Below, piece by piece: positions 38,149-47,276 of a stretch of 64,000 bases of DNA (positions are counted from its first letter, which is position 1; each line of letters begins with the position of its first letter). A model generated the notes under the pieces. It saw only the letters and a list, made by a program, of their open reading frames with translations, was not told the DNA's origin and did no database searches. Made by a program: the position numbers and the translations under genes. Source of the DNA: Phyllobacterium sophorae (GTDB lineage Bacteria; Pseudomonadota; Alphaproteobacteria; Rhizobiales; Rhizobiaceae); assembly GCF_003010965.1 (NCBI RefSeq), contig NZ_PGGM01000005.1:62001-126000 (forward strand), given 5' to 3'.

Positions 38149-38882
38149 ACACCGTCGACTTCAAACATGCGCGCGGTCCGGACAAGTTGCGGGTCTATGC
38201 GATTGGCGATGTGCATGGCCGGCTGGATCTATTGCAGGCGATGCACCGGCGCATTCTGGTTGAGAATGAAAAATCTCCGCCGTTTGACTGGGTCGTTGTC
38301 CACCTCGGCGACTATGTCGACCGGGGCCCCGATTCAAAGGGCGTGCTCGATCTATTGGTCAAGCTACAGAAGAAGACACACCGAATGTTGACGCTCGCGG
38401 GAAATCACGACGTTGGTTTACTCGAGTTTCTTGCTACAGGCGACGGCTACGGGCTTTTTGCGCGTAATGGCGGGCGTCAAACAGCGCTTTCCTATGGCAT
38501 TAATATCGATTTCGAAGACCCGGGTTCTGTCGCAGCGGGACGGAAGGCGCTGGCCGATGCAATTCCACAGTCGCACGTCCAATTCCTGCGCGGTTTGCAG
38601 CGATCAATGGTTTTTGGTGACTTTTTCTTTTGCCACGCCGGGATCCGGCCTGGCGTCGACCTTGACCATCAGGACCCCGAAGATTTGATCTGGATCAGAT
38701 GGGAATTTCTGGAAAATCCACATCTTCACCCCAAAATCATCGTCCATGGCCACACGCCTGTCAGCGACGTGGAAGTCAGGACGAACCGGGTCAATCTCGA
38801 CACCGGCGCCTATGCCAGTGGCAGGCTCAGCGCGATTGCGATCGACGCAGGAAACAAGTTTTTCCTGGAAGTGAGCGTGTAG
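38145..38882 (+). CDS. Metallophosphatase (PPP-like serine/threonine phosphatase family)
   Basis: 245 residues. All PPP-type metal motifs are present: YAIGDVHGRLDLL (GDxHG), LGDYVDRGPDSKGV (GDxxDRG), LAGNHDVG (GNHD) and later CHAGIRPG and VHGHTP. Two metal ions would be bound. Bacterial members dephosphorylate proteins or diadenosine polyphosphates (ApaH-like). It overlaps the FadR-type regulator gene by four bases, so it is translationally coupled. Why a phosphatase is coupled to this regulator is unclear. Confidence 0.92.
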   Translation: MNTVDFKHARGPDKLRVYAIGDVHGRLDLLQAMHRRILVENEKSPPFDWVVVHLGDYVDRGPDSKGVLDLLVKLQKKTHRMLTLAGNHDVGLLEFLATGDGYGLFARNGGRQTALSYGINIDFEDPGSVAAGRKALADAIPQSHVQFLRGLQRSMVFGDFFFCHAGIRPGVDLDHQDPEDLIWIRWEFLENPHLHPKIIVHGHTPVSDVEVRTNRVNLDTGAYASGRLSAIAIDAGNKFFLEVSV

Positions 38883-38890
38883 AACTGACC

Positions 38891-39031
38891 TCAGCGTGAA
38901 GCCGTGCTGACGCCGTAGCCGTCGCTGGAAACCGCATGTCCACCGGCATCGACCGAGAACAGCCCTGCGCCCATGAAGAGAATGGCTGAGAGCATTACGG
39001 CGGTCAAAAGTGCAGCACTCTTGGTGGTCAT
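38891..39031 (-). CDS. Small membrane or exported peptide (46 residues)
   Basis: A 46-codon frame, ATG at 39031 and stop at 38891, with GGAAA eight bases upstream. It starts MTTKSAALLTAVMLSAILFM with GAGLFS following, which is one hydrophobic helix or an uncleaved signal peptide. A short polar tail HAVSSDGYGVSTASR comes next. The codon use looks natural. It is too short for family recognition. It is convergent with the metallophosphatase gene and sits within the only sizeable gap between that gene and the glutamine-amidotransferase gene. Confidence 0.5.
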   Translation of the reverse strand: MTTKSAALLTAVMLSAILFMGAGLFSVDAGGHAVSSDGYGVSTASR

Positions 39032-39202
39032 TTGGTCGTTTCCATCGTTTGTCTTGGCCTGGCTTCATGCCAGTTAACCAGTGCGGCCACTACAGGACAC
39101 GAACATTACCAACTAGTGAATCAAAGACACGCTCCACATGAATCGTGGCGGGGGATCTAATTCAGAATTGGGCTGTTGCAGAGTTGCAACTGAATCGCGG
39201 AG

Positions 39203-39904
39203 TCACGCGATCAACTTGACCCACGCGCGAGCAAGCTCCAGGCCAGCCGCATCTGCAGCGGTTCCATGACGGCCGGCATGAGCTTCGAAGTCATCCAGCC
39301 ATTGCGCATGATTTGTTGCGATCTGATCATGGAAGACATGCGTCCACTCTTGCACGAGCCTTGTGTCGGCTTCGAAGTGAAACTGGATGCCGTAGACAGC
39401 GCGGCCGATACGAAAAGCCTGGTTTGCTGTCATGGCACTGGACGCGAGGTGAACTGCACCGTCGGGCAACGAGAACGTATCACTATGCCAGTGAAAGATC
39501 GGAAATTGCTGGGGGACTGACGAGAGAACGGGATCTGACACAGCCTCAACCCTACACGTTACCTCATGCCAGCCGAATTCAGTCGGCCGGCCAATAATAT
39601 TGTGCCCACCGTAGCCGCGCGCGACCAGTTGGCTGCCGAGACAAATGCCGAGTACGGCCTTGTTGGAATCGCCGAACCGCTTGATGAGCCGCGCCAATGC
39701 GGGAAGGTAGGGATAGTCGTCGTCGGCAAGGGCATTCTGATCGCCGCCGAGGACGACCAGCGCTTCATGATCAGAGGCATCGGCGGGCAGAGCTTCTCCA
39801 AGATAGGCTTGACGCAGATCAACCATAGCGCCCGCCTCGTCCAGTGCGTGGCCAACCTGTCCTAACCCGGTATGCTGATAGTTCTGAACGACGAGAACGC
39901 GCAT
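39203..39904 (-). CDS. Class I glutamine amidotransferase-like protein
   Basis: 233 residues. The GATase fold is shown by VLGICLGSQLVARGYG (nucleophile Cys), FHWHSDTF and GIQFHFEAD (catalytic His and Glu), so the triad is intact. Such stand-alone domains occur as GMP-synthase-like or YfeJ-like proteins and may hydrolyse glutamine or gamma-glutamyl amides. No synthetase partner is adjacent. The catalytic residues suggest activity but the substrate is unknown. Divergent from the next gene. Confidence 0.88.
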   Translation of the reverse strand: MRVLVVQNYQHTGLGQVGHALDEAGAMVDLRQAYLGEALPADASDHEALVVLGGDQNALADDDYPYLPALARLIKRFGDSNKAVLGICLGSQLVARGYGGHNIIGRPTEFGWHEVTCRVEAVSDPVLSSVPQQFPIFHWHSDTFSLPDGAVHLASSAMTANQAFRIGRAVYGIQFHFEADTRLVQEWTHVFHDQIATNHAQWLDDFEAHAGRHGTAADAAGLELARAWVKLIA

Positions 39905-39977
39905 GAAGCCTGCCTGACTGATCGCAATGACTGGGATTCTCGGATAGCATGGGCCCCCAAGAGTCGGAAGCCGTCAA

Positions 39978-40586
39978 ATGCCCCTGCAAAACCGTGTCAC
40001 GCCCTTTGGCGATATTGTCGCAGTTCCTCAGCGCGGTTTGCTGATGGGCAATCGCGGCATCATTCACGATCCGGCAACCCGGACCTTGCTGAAAAGACGC
40101 TGGACGACCCGAGCCTGGATTATCTGCGTGTGTGAATTCAAAGATGTGCGGCGGGACGTGATGGCTCGCCGCAGCTGGACCGAACTGTTCTTCTTTGACG
40201 AAGCGGCGGCGCTGGCGGCGGGGCACCGGCCCTGCTTCTATTGCCAGCGGCAACGGGCAAAATCCTTTCAGGCGGCCTGGGCGGAAGGAAATACAACCGC
40301 TGCTTTATCGGCTCCAGCGATAGATAAAGTCCTGCATGGTGAGCGGATCGACGCCAAAGGCGGCAAACGGCATCATCATATCGAAGGTTCGATCGCTGAT
40401 TTACCAGATGGCACCATGGTTGCCAGCGGCGACACTGCCTATGTAGTCATGGAGGGCGAGACGCATCTTTGGTCATGGGAAGGCTATGCACCATCGCAGA
40501 CACCCCCCATGAATGTCTCGCTGCTTACGCCGCCTTCGACCGTTCGGGCCTTGAGAGCGGGCTATGATCCGCTCATCCGCTTGTAG
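39978..40586 (+). CDS. Conserved hypothetical protein with CFYC motif
   Basis: 202 residues. Central RPCFYCQRQRAKSFQAAW, with CxxC followed by Gln/Arg, looks like half of a zinc site; no second CxxC is present, so His-rich KRHHHIEGS might complete it. The N-terminal half has RTLLKRRWTTRAWIICVC; the end is STVRALRAGYDPLIRL. No signal peptide or membrane helix. I cannot name a family. Its stop codon (40584-40586) is immediately followed by the stop codon of the convergent transporter gene. Confidence 0.75.
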   Translation: MPLQNRVTPFGDIVAVPQRGLLMGNRGIIHDPATRTLLKRRWTTRAWIICVCEFKDVRRDVMARRSWTELFFFDEAAALAAGHRPCFYCQRQRAKSFQAAWAEGNTTAALSAPAIDKVLHGERIDAKGGKRHHHIEGSIADLPDGTMVASGDTAYVVMEGETHLWSWEGYAPSQTPPMNVSLLTPPSTVRALRAGYDPLIRL

Positions 40587-41486
40587 TCAGGCCCTGATAT
40601 CGGCGGGGACTGATCTGCGGAATGTCCAGCCGAGGCTGGTGCCGGCAGCGGCGATCAGGATAGCGGCGGAACCGACCAACTGGCTCGGCTGCAACGCATG
40701 TCCGAACGCAATGTAGTCCACCATAATGGCAGCGATTGGATAGATGAAGGACAGGGAGCCGGTAATGTGCGTCGGCAGCCTTTGGATTGCGCTGTAGAGC
40801 AGGATATACATCAAGCCGGTGTGAACCACACCAATCGTTACAATACTTGCCCACTGGCCTGTGCTTTGCGGCAGGCTCGTGAAGTCGGCAAGCGGCACGA
40901 GCATGATAATACCGACGCAGACCTGGATAAGCGCGATAAGGTGCGGCGGCGTACCCTTCAGGCGCTTCGCAACGATGGAGGCGATCGCATAGAGGAAGGC
41001 AGCACCGAGCGACAATGCAATACCGGTCATGTAGTCCGAGCCGCTATAAGCACCACCAGGCTTGGCCTGCACGATCAGGAGCATGCCGGCAAAGGCAAAG
41101 CCAAGCCAGAACAGCTTGGTGGCCGTGAGCTTCTCCTTGAAAATTAATGCGCCCAAGCCAACCAGCATGAACGGCTGGACATTGTAGACCGTCGTGGCGA
41201 TGGCGATGGATGCGCGGGAATAGGCAGCAAAGAGCAGCACCCAGTTCAGCACGATCGCGACGCCGCCAATGACGGCAAGGCCGAAAAGCTTGCGCGAGAT
41301 GACATCTGGCCGCAGCAGGCCCAACGCTGCACAGACCGCGAGCAGCGTGACGGCTCCAATGGCGCAGCGCCAGAAGACGACGGACAAAACCGGCTGACCG
41401 GACATCAGTACGAACCAGCCGATTGTCCCTGAAATGATCATGGCGGCAGTCATTTCGACACTGCCTCTGAACAGATCTTTTTCCAT
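40587..41486 (-). CDS. EamA/DMT-superfamily transporter
   Basis: 299 residues from the ATG at 41486 (GGAG upstream); a longer start at 41507 is possible. Ten membrane helices in two EamA repeats of five, for example AAMIISGTIGWFVLM and LAVIGGVAIVLNWVLLFAAY in the first half and TGIALSLGAAFLYAIASIV in the second. DMT exporters move amino acids or other small metabolites out across the inner membrane. It is divergent from an Lrp/AsnC gene, a pairing typical of amino-acid exporters such as those for lysine, threonine or branched-chain amino acids. Confidence 0.9.
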   Translation of the reverse strand: MEKDLFRGSVEMTAAMIISGTIGWFVLMSGQPVLSVVFWRCAIGAVTLLAVCAALGLLRPDVISRKLFGLAVIGGVAIVLNWVLLFAAYSRASIAIATTVYNVQPFMLVGLGALIFKEKLTATKLFWLGFAFAGMLLIVQAKPGGAYSGSDYMTGIALSLGAAFLYAIASIVAKRLKGTPPHLIALIQVCVGIIMLVPLADFTSLPQSTGQWASIVTIGVVHTGLMYILLYSAIQRLPTHITGSLSFIYPIAAIMVDYIAFGHALQPSQLVGSAAILIAAAGTSLGWTFRRSVPADIRA

Positions 41487-41619
41487 GTCACCGCTCCATT
41501 TCAACAATGGGTGAAGACTATGCGGCGGACATCCAATTTGATATAAGTTGTGAAAGGCGAAAATTGCACTTCACCTTTATATTGCAGGTAAATTTGGCGA
41601 AGCACCTTACGAGGAATCC

Positions 41620-42057
41620 ATGCTTGACGAACTTGACCGAACGATCATCGAGATTCTCATCGATGACGCACGCATATCGTTGAAGGAACTCAGCCAGAAG
41701 GTGGGGCTTTCTTCTCCGAGTGTTTCGGAGCGTTTGCGGCGGCTGGAAGAAAAGAAGGTGATCCGCTCGTTCACCGTTGATATCGATCCGGTGGCGCTCG
41801 GCTACAGCCTGACGGCAATCGTGCGGGTTCGTCCCCTGCCCGGCATGTTGCATATCGTCGAAAGGCTGATCAAGGAGACGCCCGAAATCACTGAATGCGA
41901 CAAGGTCACGGGCGATGACTGTTTTATCGGAAAACTGCAGTTTCGAACGATGGAGCAACTCGATACGATTCTTGACCGGCTGGCGGAAAAAGCCGAGACA
42001 AACACCTCGATCGTCAAGTCATCACCGGTCAAACGCCGCTTGCCGCCTCTCTCCTGA
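41620..42057 (+). CDS. Lrp/AsnC-family transcriptional regulator
   Basis: 145 residues; GAGGA lies five bases before the ATG. N-terminal [24 protein letters not shown] and [18 protein letters not shown], then the RAM ligand domain ([33 protein letters not shown]). These regulators sense amino acids. The divergent EamA transporter is the natural target; the intervening 130 bp are AT-rich (TTTATATTG), as Lrp sites tend to be. Confidence 0.93.
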   Translation: MLDELDRTIIEILIDDARISLKELSQKVGLSSPSVSERLRRLEEKKVIRSFTVDIDPVALGYSLTAIVRVRPLPGMLHIVERLIKETPEITECDKVTGDDCFIGKLQFRTMEQLDTILDRLAEKAETNTSIVKSSPVKRRLPPLS

Positions 42058-42080
42058 ACCGCTGCTCCACTGGAAATACC

Positions 42081-42815
42081 ATGCGTGCCAACTACAAAAT
42101 GCAGAGGCTCTATGTCACCGCCGGTCTGACCGCTGGAAAGCGCGCCGAGACCGGTCCTGAGGCCATCAATTACCTTGCCAATGTGCTGCGGATGAAGGAA
42201 GGCGATGAAATCCTTGCCTTCAACGGTCGCGACGGCGAATGGCGCGCGGCGCTGCGGTTTGAGAGCAAGAAGAAGCTGTCACTGGAGCCACTGGAACAGA
42301 CGCGCGAGCAGCCTGCCCCACCCGATCTCATTTATTGTTTCGCCCCGCTGAAACAGGGCCGGCTCGACTATCTGGTGCAGAAGGCGGTGGAAATGGGCGC
42401 CGGCACCTTGCAGCCGGTCGTCACCCAGCACACACAGGTCCCACGTATTGGAATCGAGCGTATTGAAGCCAATGCAATCGAGGCAGCAGAACAATGCGGG
42501 GTACTGGCGATCCCGCAGACGCGCGAGCCGGTGAAGCTGGAAAAACTGCTCGAAGGCTGGGATGGCAATCGCCGCCTCATCTTTTGCGATGAGGGACACG
42601 AGACGTACAATCCCCTGCCACTGTTGCAATCACTTCCACGAGGGCCGCTTGGTGTCCTCATTGGACCGGAGGGCGGCTTCTCGGATCATGAGCGTCAAGT
42701 TCTGCGTAAATTGCCCTTTGTCACCGCAATCCCGCTTGGCCAGCGGATCCTGCGCGCGGACACAGCGGCCGTTGCAGCACTCGCTCTGATTCAGGCGACA
42801 ATCGGCGATTGGTGA
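42081..42815 (+). CDS. rsmE: 16S rRNA (uracil(1498)-N3)-methyltransferase
   Basis: 244 residues. SPOUT-fold methyltransferase: PUA-like N-terminus ([12 protein letters not shown]), then the knot with [19 protein letters not shown] and [16 protein letters not shown] that bind S-adenosylmethionine. It methylates U1498 in helix 44 of 16S rRNA. The start at 42081 is 23 bp after the Lrp gene; it could be transcribed with it. gshA follows 104 bp downstream, an arrangement also found in other rhizobia. Confidence 0.96.
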   Translation: MRANYKMQRLYVTAGLTAGKRAETGPEAINYLANVLRMKEGDEILAFNGRDGEWRAALRFESKKKLSLEPLEQTREQPAPPDLIYCFAPLKQGRLDYLVQKAVEMGAGTLQPVVTQHTQVPRIGIERIEANAIEAAEQCGVLAIPQTREPVKLEKLLEGWDGNRRLIFCDEGHETYNPLPLLQSLPRGPLGVLIGPEGGFSDHERQVLRKLPFVTAIPLGQRILRADTAAVAALALIQATIGDW

Positions 42816-42919
42816 GATACAAATTCTCTTGATAAGAGCATAAGCGAAATTTGCTTGCGCTCCTGACCGAAAACCGCCAATCACGCGCAACAATCTCATC
42901 TTATCGGAAAGCACCATCC

Positions 42920-44293
42920 ATGGCGCGCGACACGACAGACGAAACACCCATCTCCGGTACCGAAGAACTGGCAGTGTACCTTGCGCAGGGATCCAAGCCG
43001 GAATCGGCATGGCGCATTGGTACCGAGCATGAAAAATTCCCGTTCTACACGGAAGACAACAGCCCGGTTCCCTATGATGGCCCGCGTGGAATCCGCGCCA
43101 TTCTCGAGGGCATGCAGTCGAAGCTTGGCTGGGAACCGATCATCGATGAGGGCAATATTATCGGCCTCGTCGAGCCAACGGGTCAGGGCGCCATCTCGCT
43201 CGAACCCGGCGGCCAGTTTGAGCTTTCCGGTGCGCCGCTCCTTTCCATTCATCAGACCTGCCGTGAATCCAATGCGCATCTGGCGCAGGTGCGCGAAATT
43301 GCCGAACCACTCGGCATTCGCTTTCTCGGCCTTGGCGGCAGTCCGAAATGGACGCTTGCGGAAACGCCGCGCATGCCGAAATCGCGTTACAACATCATGT
43401 CCAACTACATGCCGAAGGTTGGCAAGGATGGGCTGAACATGATGTATCGCACCTGCACGATCCAGGTGAATCTCGACTTCTCGTCCGAAACGGACATGCG
43501 CCGCAAGATGCAGGTCTCGGTCAAGCTGCAATCGATCGCAACGGCGCTCTTTGCCATGTCGCCCTTCACCGAAGGCAGGCCGAATGGACTTCTCTCCTGG
43601 CGGTCGAATATCTGGCGCGACACGGACAACAATCGCTCCGGTGTCCTGCCCTTCATTTTCAATGAAAATTTCGGCTTTGCCGATTATGTCGAATGGGCGC
43701 TAGACGTGCCCATGTATTTCGTCATGCGCCATGGCCGCTATCACGATTGTACCCACGTGACGTTCCGGCAGTTCATGAACGGCGCACTCAAGGATGATAT
43801 TCCCGAGGGCACGCCCAATATGGGCGACTGGGCAAATCACCTGTCAACGCTGTTTCCGGAAGTACGGCTGAAGCGCTTTCTCGAAATGCGCGGCGCCGAT
43901 GGTGGCCCGTGGCGGCGTATTTGCGCCCTCCCCGCCTTCTGGGTCGGGCTGCTCTACGATGCCGAAGCTCTCAGTGCCGCCGAGGCGCTAACCCGCGACT
44001 GGACCTATCGCGAAGTCCAGGCATTGCGCGATGAGGTTCCCGCGAAGGGCCTGCGGGCAGCTTTGCGCAATCGCACGGCGCACGATATTGCCCGTGATGT
44101 GCTGGCAATTTCGCGTCTCGGCCTGACGAACCGTGCGCGGTTGAACAGCGAGGGCTTTGACGAGACGCACTACCTCGCGTCCCTGGAGGAAGTTGTCGCG
44201 CGTGGCACGACCTCCGCCGAACAAATGTTATCACAGTACAATACTGCCTGGGGCAGTTCAGTCGAACCGGCCTTTCTGGAATACGCCTACTGA
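42920..44293 (+). CDS. gshA: Glutamate--cysteine ligase (plant/alphaproteobacterial type)
   Basis: 457 residues from the ATG at 42920 (GGAAAG upstream). It makes gamma-glutamylcysteine, the committed step to glutathione. It is of the GshA class shared by plants and alphaproteobacteria, not the E. coli class: WRIGTEHEKFPFYTED holds the Mg-binding EhE-type motif, and PGGQFELSGAPL and MYRTCTIQVNLDFSSE bind glutamate. The two glutathione-dependent GST genes elsewhere in this window fit a glutathione-using cell. A short-chain dehydrogenase gene follows after 20 bp. Confidence 0.96.
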   Translation: MARDTTDETPISGTEELAVYLAQGSKPESAWRIGTEHEKFPFYTEDNSPVPYDGPRGIRAILEGMQSKLGWEPIIDEGNIIGLVEPTGQGAISLEPGGQFELSGAPLLSIHQTCRESNAHLAQVREIAEPLGIRFLGLGGSPKWTLAETPRMPKSRYNIMSNYMPKVGKDGLNMMYRTCTIQVNLDFSSETDMRRKMQVSVKLQSIATALFAMSPFTEGRPNGLLSWRSNIWRDTDNNRSGVLPFIFNENFGFADYVEWALDVPMYFVMRHGRYHDCTHVTFRQFMNGALKDDIPEGTPNMGDWANHLSTLFPEVRLKRFLEMRGADGGPWRRICALPAFWVGLLYDAEALSAAEALTRDWTYREVQALRDEVPAKGLRAALRNRTAHDIARDVLAISRLGLTNRARLNSEGFDETHYLASLEEVVARGTTSAEQMLSQYNTAWGSSVEPAFLEYAY

Positions 44294-44313
44294 TCAAGCG
44301 GGGAGGATCATCG

Positions 44314-45057
44314 ATGACCAAGACCATTCTGATTACCGGGGCCAGTCGTGGCATCGGCCGCTCTGCGGCAATCCTCGCCGGCCGGAGGGGCTGGTCTGTC
44401 GGCGTCAACTATGTTGGCAATAGATCCGCGGCCGAAGAAGTCGTCAGCGCCATCACCGCCGCCGGTGGCAAGGCGAAGGCCATACAAGGCGATGTCGCCG
44501 TTGAAGCCGAGGTAATCTCGGTGTTCGAACAAGCAGCCGAACTCGGCAAACTCGATGGCGTCGTAGTCAACGCCGGTATCGTAGCACCTGCCTCGCGGCT
44601 GGTGGATATGGACATCGAGCGCATGCGCCGCGTCTTCGACGTGAATATTCTCGGCGCCTATCTTTGCGCGCGCGAGGGCGCGCGCCACCTTGCACGCTCC
44701 CGCGGAGGAAACGGGGGCTCGATCGTACTCCTTTCCTCTGCTGCTGCACGGCTGGGCGGACCTAACGAATATGTGGATTATGCAGGATCGAAAGGGGCAA
44801 TGGATTCGCTCACCATCGGCCTCTCCAAGGAACTCGGGCCTGAGAGTATCCGTGTCAATGCCGTTCGCCCGGGGCTGATCGAGACTGACATTCACGCCAG
44901 CGGCGGCCAGCCGGACCGGGCGCAGCGTCTCGGCGTTACCGCACCGCTTGGTCGTGCCGGTACTGCCGATGAAGTCGGCGAATCCATCGTCTGGCTGCTC
45001 AGTGATGCATCGTCATATGTGACCGGTGCTCTCCTCGATGTGACAGGCGGCCGCTGA
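44314..45057 (+). CDS. Short-chain dehydrogenase/reductase
   Basis: 247 residues with a good GGAGG upstream. Rossmann motif LITGASRGIGRSAAIL, then VVNAGIV (NNAG-type) and the catalytic Ser and Tyr-Lys in IVLLSSAAAR and YVDYAGSKGAMD. It ends with the fabG-like SDASSYVTGALLDVTGGR. It oxidises or reduces an alcohol/keto pair with NAD(P). Probably co-transcribed with gshA, 20 bp upstream, but no link in function is evident. Confidence 0.92.
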   Translation: MTKTILITGASRGIGRSAAILAGRRGWSVGVNYVGNRSAAEEVVSAITAAGGKAKAIQGDVAVEAEVISVFEQAAELGKLDGVVVNAGIVAPASRLVDMDIERMRRVFDVNILGAYLCAREGARHLARSRGGNGGSIVLLSSAAARLGGPNEYVDYAGSKGAMDSLTIGLSKELGPESIRVNAVRPGLIETDIHASGGQPDRAQRLGVTAPLGRAGTADEVGESIVWLLSDASSYVTGALLDVTGGR

Positions 45058-45146
45058 AAGCCTGCAGATTCCGACGATTTAGACTCGCGTCGGCGGCCAT
45101 ATGTGTTATGCGGGGGCCGGATCATTTTCAATCGGATTTCTGAACC

Positions 45147-46085
45147 ATGCCGAAACACAAAGCGCTGTCCGAAGCCTATATTCCCGAACTGCCGAACTAT
45201 TATAGAGGCAAGGTTCGCGAAAATTACGACCTGCCGGATGGACGTCGCATTATCATCGCGACCGACCGCATCAGCGCTTTTGACCGTATCCTTGCGTCCA
45301 TACCGCTCAAGGGTGAGGTTCTGACCCAAACCGCGCGCTACCAATTCGAGCAGACACAGGACATCTGCCCCAATCATGTTATTGAATATCCTGACCCGAA
45401 TGTTCTGATCTGCCGCAAGCTGACCATCCTTCCTGTGGAGATCGTCGTGCGCGGCTATCTTGCCGGTACCACCGGAACGTCGATCCTGACGCTCTACAAG
45501 ACCGGCAAGCGCGATATGTACGGCTTCACTCTGCCCGATGGCATGCAGGACAATGAGAAGCTGCCCGCACCCATTATCACCCCGACCTCCAAGGCCTTCG
45601 ACGGCGGCCATGACGAACCCCTCACGGCGGATGCCATTTTAGCCCAGAACCTGGTGAGCAAGGAGCAGTGGGAAGCGGTTTCGAACTATGCCCTCAAGCT
45701 CTTCGCCCGGGGCCAGGAAATTGCTGCTAGCCGTGGTCTGATCCTCGCCGATACGAAATATGAATTCGGCACCGACGATGAAGGCAACATCGTGCTGGCT
45801 GACGAAATCCATACCCCCGATTCGAGCCGCTACTGGTTTGCCGACAGTTATGCCCCCGGCAAGCGGCCGATGAGCTTTGACAAGGATTTCGTCCGCAACT
45901 GGGTGGTTGAGCGCTGCGACCCATACAAAGACGACATTCCGGAAATTCCTGAAGACGTGATCGATGCGACAACCAAAGTCTATATTCAGGCCTACGAGAC
46001 GATCACCAACCGGAAATTTGAACCGGGCGATGCGGCGATAGATCCACTACAGCGCATCCGCAAGAATCTGGCGCGCTTTTTCTAA
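45147..46085 (+). CDS. purC: Phosphoribosylaminoimidazole-succinocarboxamide synthase (long form)
   Basis: 312 residues, longer than the usual 240-260-residue PurC, and of the type related to yeast Ade1. Signature segments are [37 protein letters not shown] and [15 protein letters not shown] followed by [14 protein letters not shown]. It ligates aspartate to CAIR with ATP in purine synthesis. Many Rhizobiales have a second, shorter PurC in the purSQL cluster, so this may be an additional paralogue. Single gene with its own start region. Confidence 0.92.
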   Translation: MPKHKALSEAYIPELPNYYRGKVRENYDLPDGRRIIIATDRISAFDRILASIPLKGEVLTQTARYQFEQTQDICPNHVIEYPDPNVLICRKLTILPVEIVVRGYLAGTTGTSILTLYKTGKRDMYGFTLPDGMQDNEKLPAPIITPTSKAFDGGHDEPLTADAILAQNLVSKEQWEAVSNYALKLFARGQEIAASRGLILADTKYEFGTDDEGNIVLADEIHTPDSSRYWFADSYAPGKRPMSFDKDFVRNWVVERCDPYKDDIPEIPEDVIDATTKVYIQAYETITNRKFEPGDAAIDPLQRIRKNLARFF

Positions 46086-46161
46086 CTCCATAAAAAGATT
46101 GAAGTTCGCGCACTTGCGGCGCTAATCTTCCACGTGCCCAGCGCGAAGGAGGATCTGCGCC

Positions 46162-47160
46162 ATGAATCTCATAGATATGTTCCTGAAGGGACAAGGGGGC
46201 CAGAATATCGACGCTCTCGCCCGGCAGTTCAACCTTTCCCAGCAGCAGACGGTTGCAGCGCTCGAAGCACTGATGCCGGCATTTTCGCAAGGTCTGCAGC
46301 GAAACGCCGCCGATCCGATGGGCTTTGGCGCGTTCGTCCAGGCTTTGTCGGCCGGCCAGAACGTCAACTATTTTGATAATCCTCAAGCGGCCTTTAATCC
46401 ATCGGGCATTGCCGATGGCAATTACGTCCTTGGCCAGCTCTTCGGTTCGAAAGACCTGTCGCGCGCCATAGCGGATCATGCTGCCAGCGCAGCAGGTGTC
46501 GGCGCCGCCACCTTGAAGCAGATGCTGCCGGTGGTCGCCTCGATGATGATGGGAGGATTGTACAAGAAGTCGACCGGTCAGTTTGCGGCTGCCGGTCTTG
46601 GCGGCGGCAATGTCATTGGCGATCTCATCGAGCAGATGATGCGGCAAGGTGGCGGGCAGCCATCCGCCTCCCAACAAGGCGGTGCACCCGCTGCCAATCC
46701 TTGGGGCCAGATTCTCGAAGGAATGTTTGGCGGAGGGACTGCGGGACAGCAGCAAGGCCAAACAAATCCACTAGGCGACAATCCACTTGGCAAGATCTTC
46801 GAGGAAATGATGCGCGGTGGTATTCCCGGCGCCGCTACACCGCAAGCGCCAACGCCCCGCAGCAGAGCTCCGCAGGACGATCCACCTCAAGACACCGCAC
46901 AAGGACAAAATCCTTTCGGTGACAATCCGTTCGGCAAAATTTTCGAAGAGATGCTTGGTGGCGGGGCGCAGCGGCGTTCTGCCCCCGAAGCGCCGCCTCA
47001 GCCGCAACAACCACAGCAAAAAACTGCTCCATCGGACAACCCGCTGAAAGACATACTCGGCCAGATGTTCGAAACTGGAAAACAGGCGAACGATCAGTAC
47101 CAGAAGGGTCTGGAATCCATTTTCGATCAATATTTGCGCGGCATGGATCGGAACCGCTAA
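46162..47160 (+). CDS. DUF937 protein with C-terminal NPxGxIxExMxGG repeats
   Basis: 332 residues. The N-terminal 150 residues are a DUF937 domain: LIDMFLKGQGGQNIDALARQ, LSQQQTVAALEALMPAFS and LKQMLPVVASMMMGGLYK, a helical fold also seen in YidB-like proteins. The C-terminal part is Gln/Pro/Gly-rich low complexity carrying four related units: NPWGQILEGMFGGG, NPLGKIFEEMMRGG, NPFGKIFEEMLGGG and NPLKDILGQMFETG. Each could form a short amphipathic helix. No signal peptide is seen. The role is unknown; the repeats look like multiple copies of a docking peptide. Confidence 0.85.
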   Translation: MNLIDMFLKGQGGQNIDALARQFNLSQQQTVAALEALMPAFSQGLQRNAADPMGFGAFVQALSAGQNVNYFDNPQAAFNPSGIADGNYVLGQLFGSKDLSRAIADHAASAAGVGAATLKQMLPVVASMMMGGLYKKSTGQFAAAGLGGGNVIGDLIEQMMRQGGGQPSASQQGGAPAANPWGQILEGMFGGGTAGQQQGQTNPLGDNPLGKIFEEMMRGGIPGAATPQAPTPRSRAPQDDPPQDTAQGQNPFGDNPFGKIFEEMLGGGAQRRSAPEAPPQPQQPQQKTAPSDNPLKDILGQMFETGKQANDQYQKGLESIFDQYLRGMDRNR

Positions 47161-47205
47161 GCAAGAAAAAGCCCGGCCACGTTGCATGTGCAATGTGGGC
47201 CGGGC
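47161..47205 (-). terminator. Strong terminator of the DUF1127 gene
   Basis: The arms GCCCGGCCAC and GTGGGCCGGGC are extended by GTTGCA/TGCAAT, giving a hairpin of about 35 bases at 47171-47205. On the minus strand it is followed by TTTTTC. It converges with the DUF937 gene end. Confidence 0.85.
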
Positions 47206-47276
47206 AGGAGGCAGGCTGGGCGCCGGGAGGGGATTCCGGCGTGAATGGGCGCCTGCTAAACAGTCAAATCGTCAGC

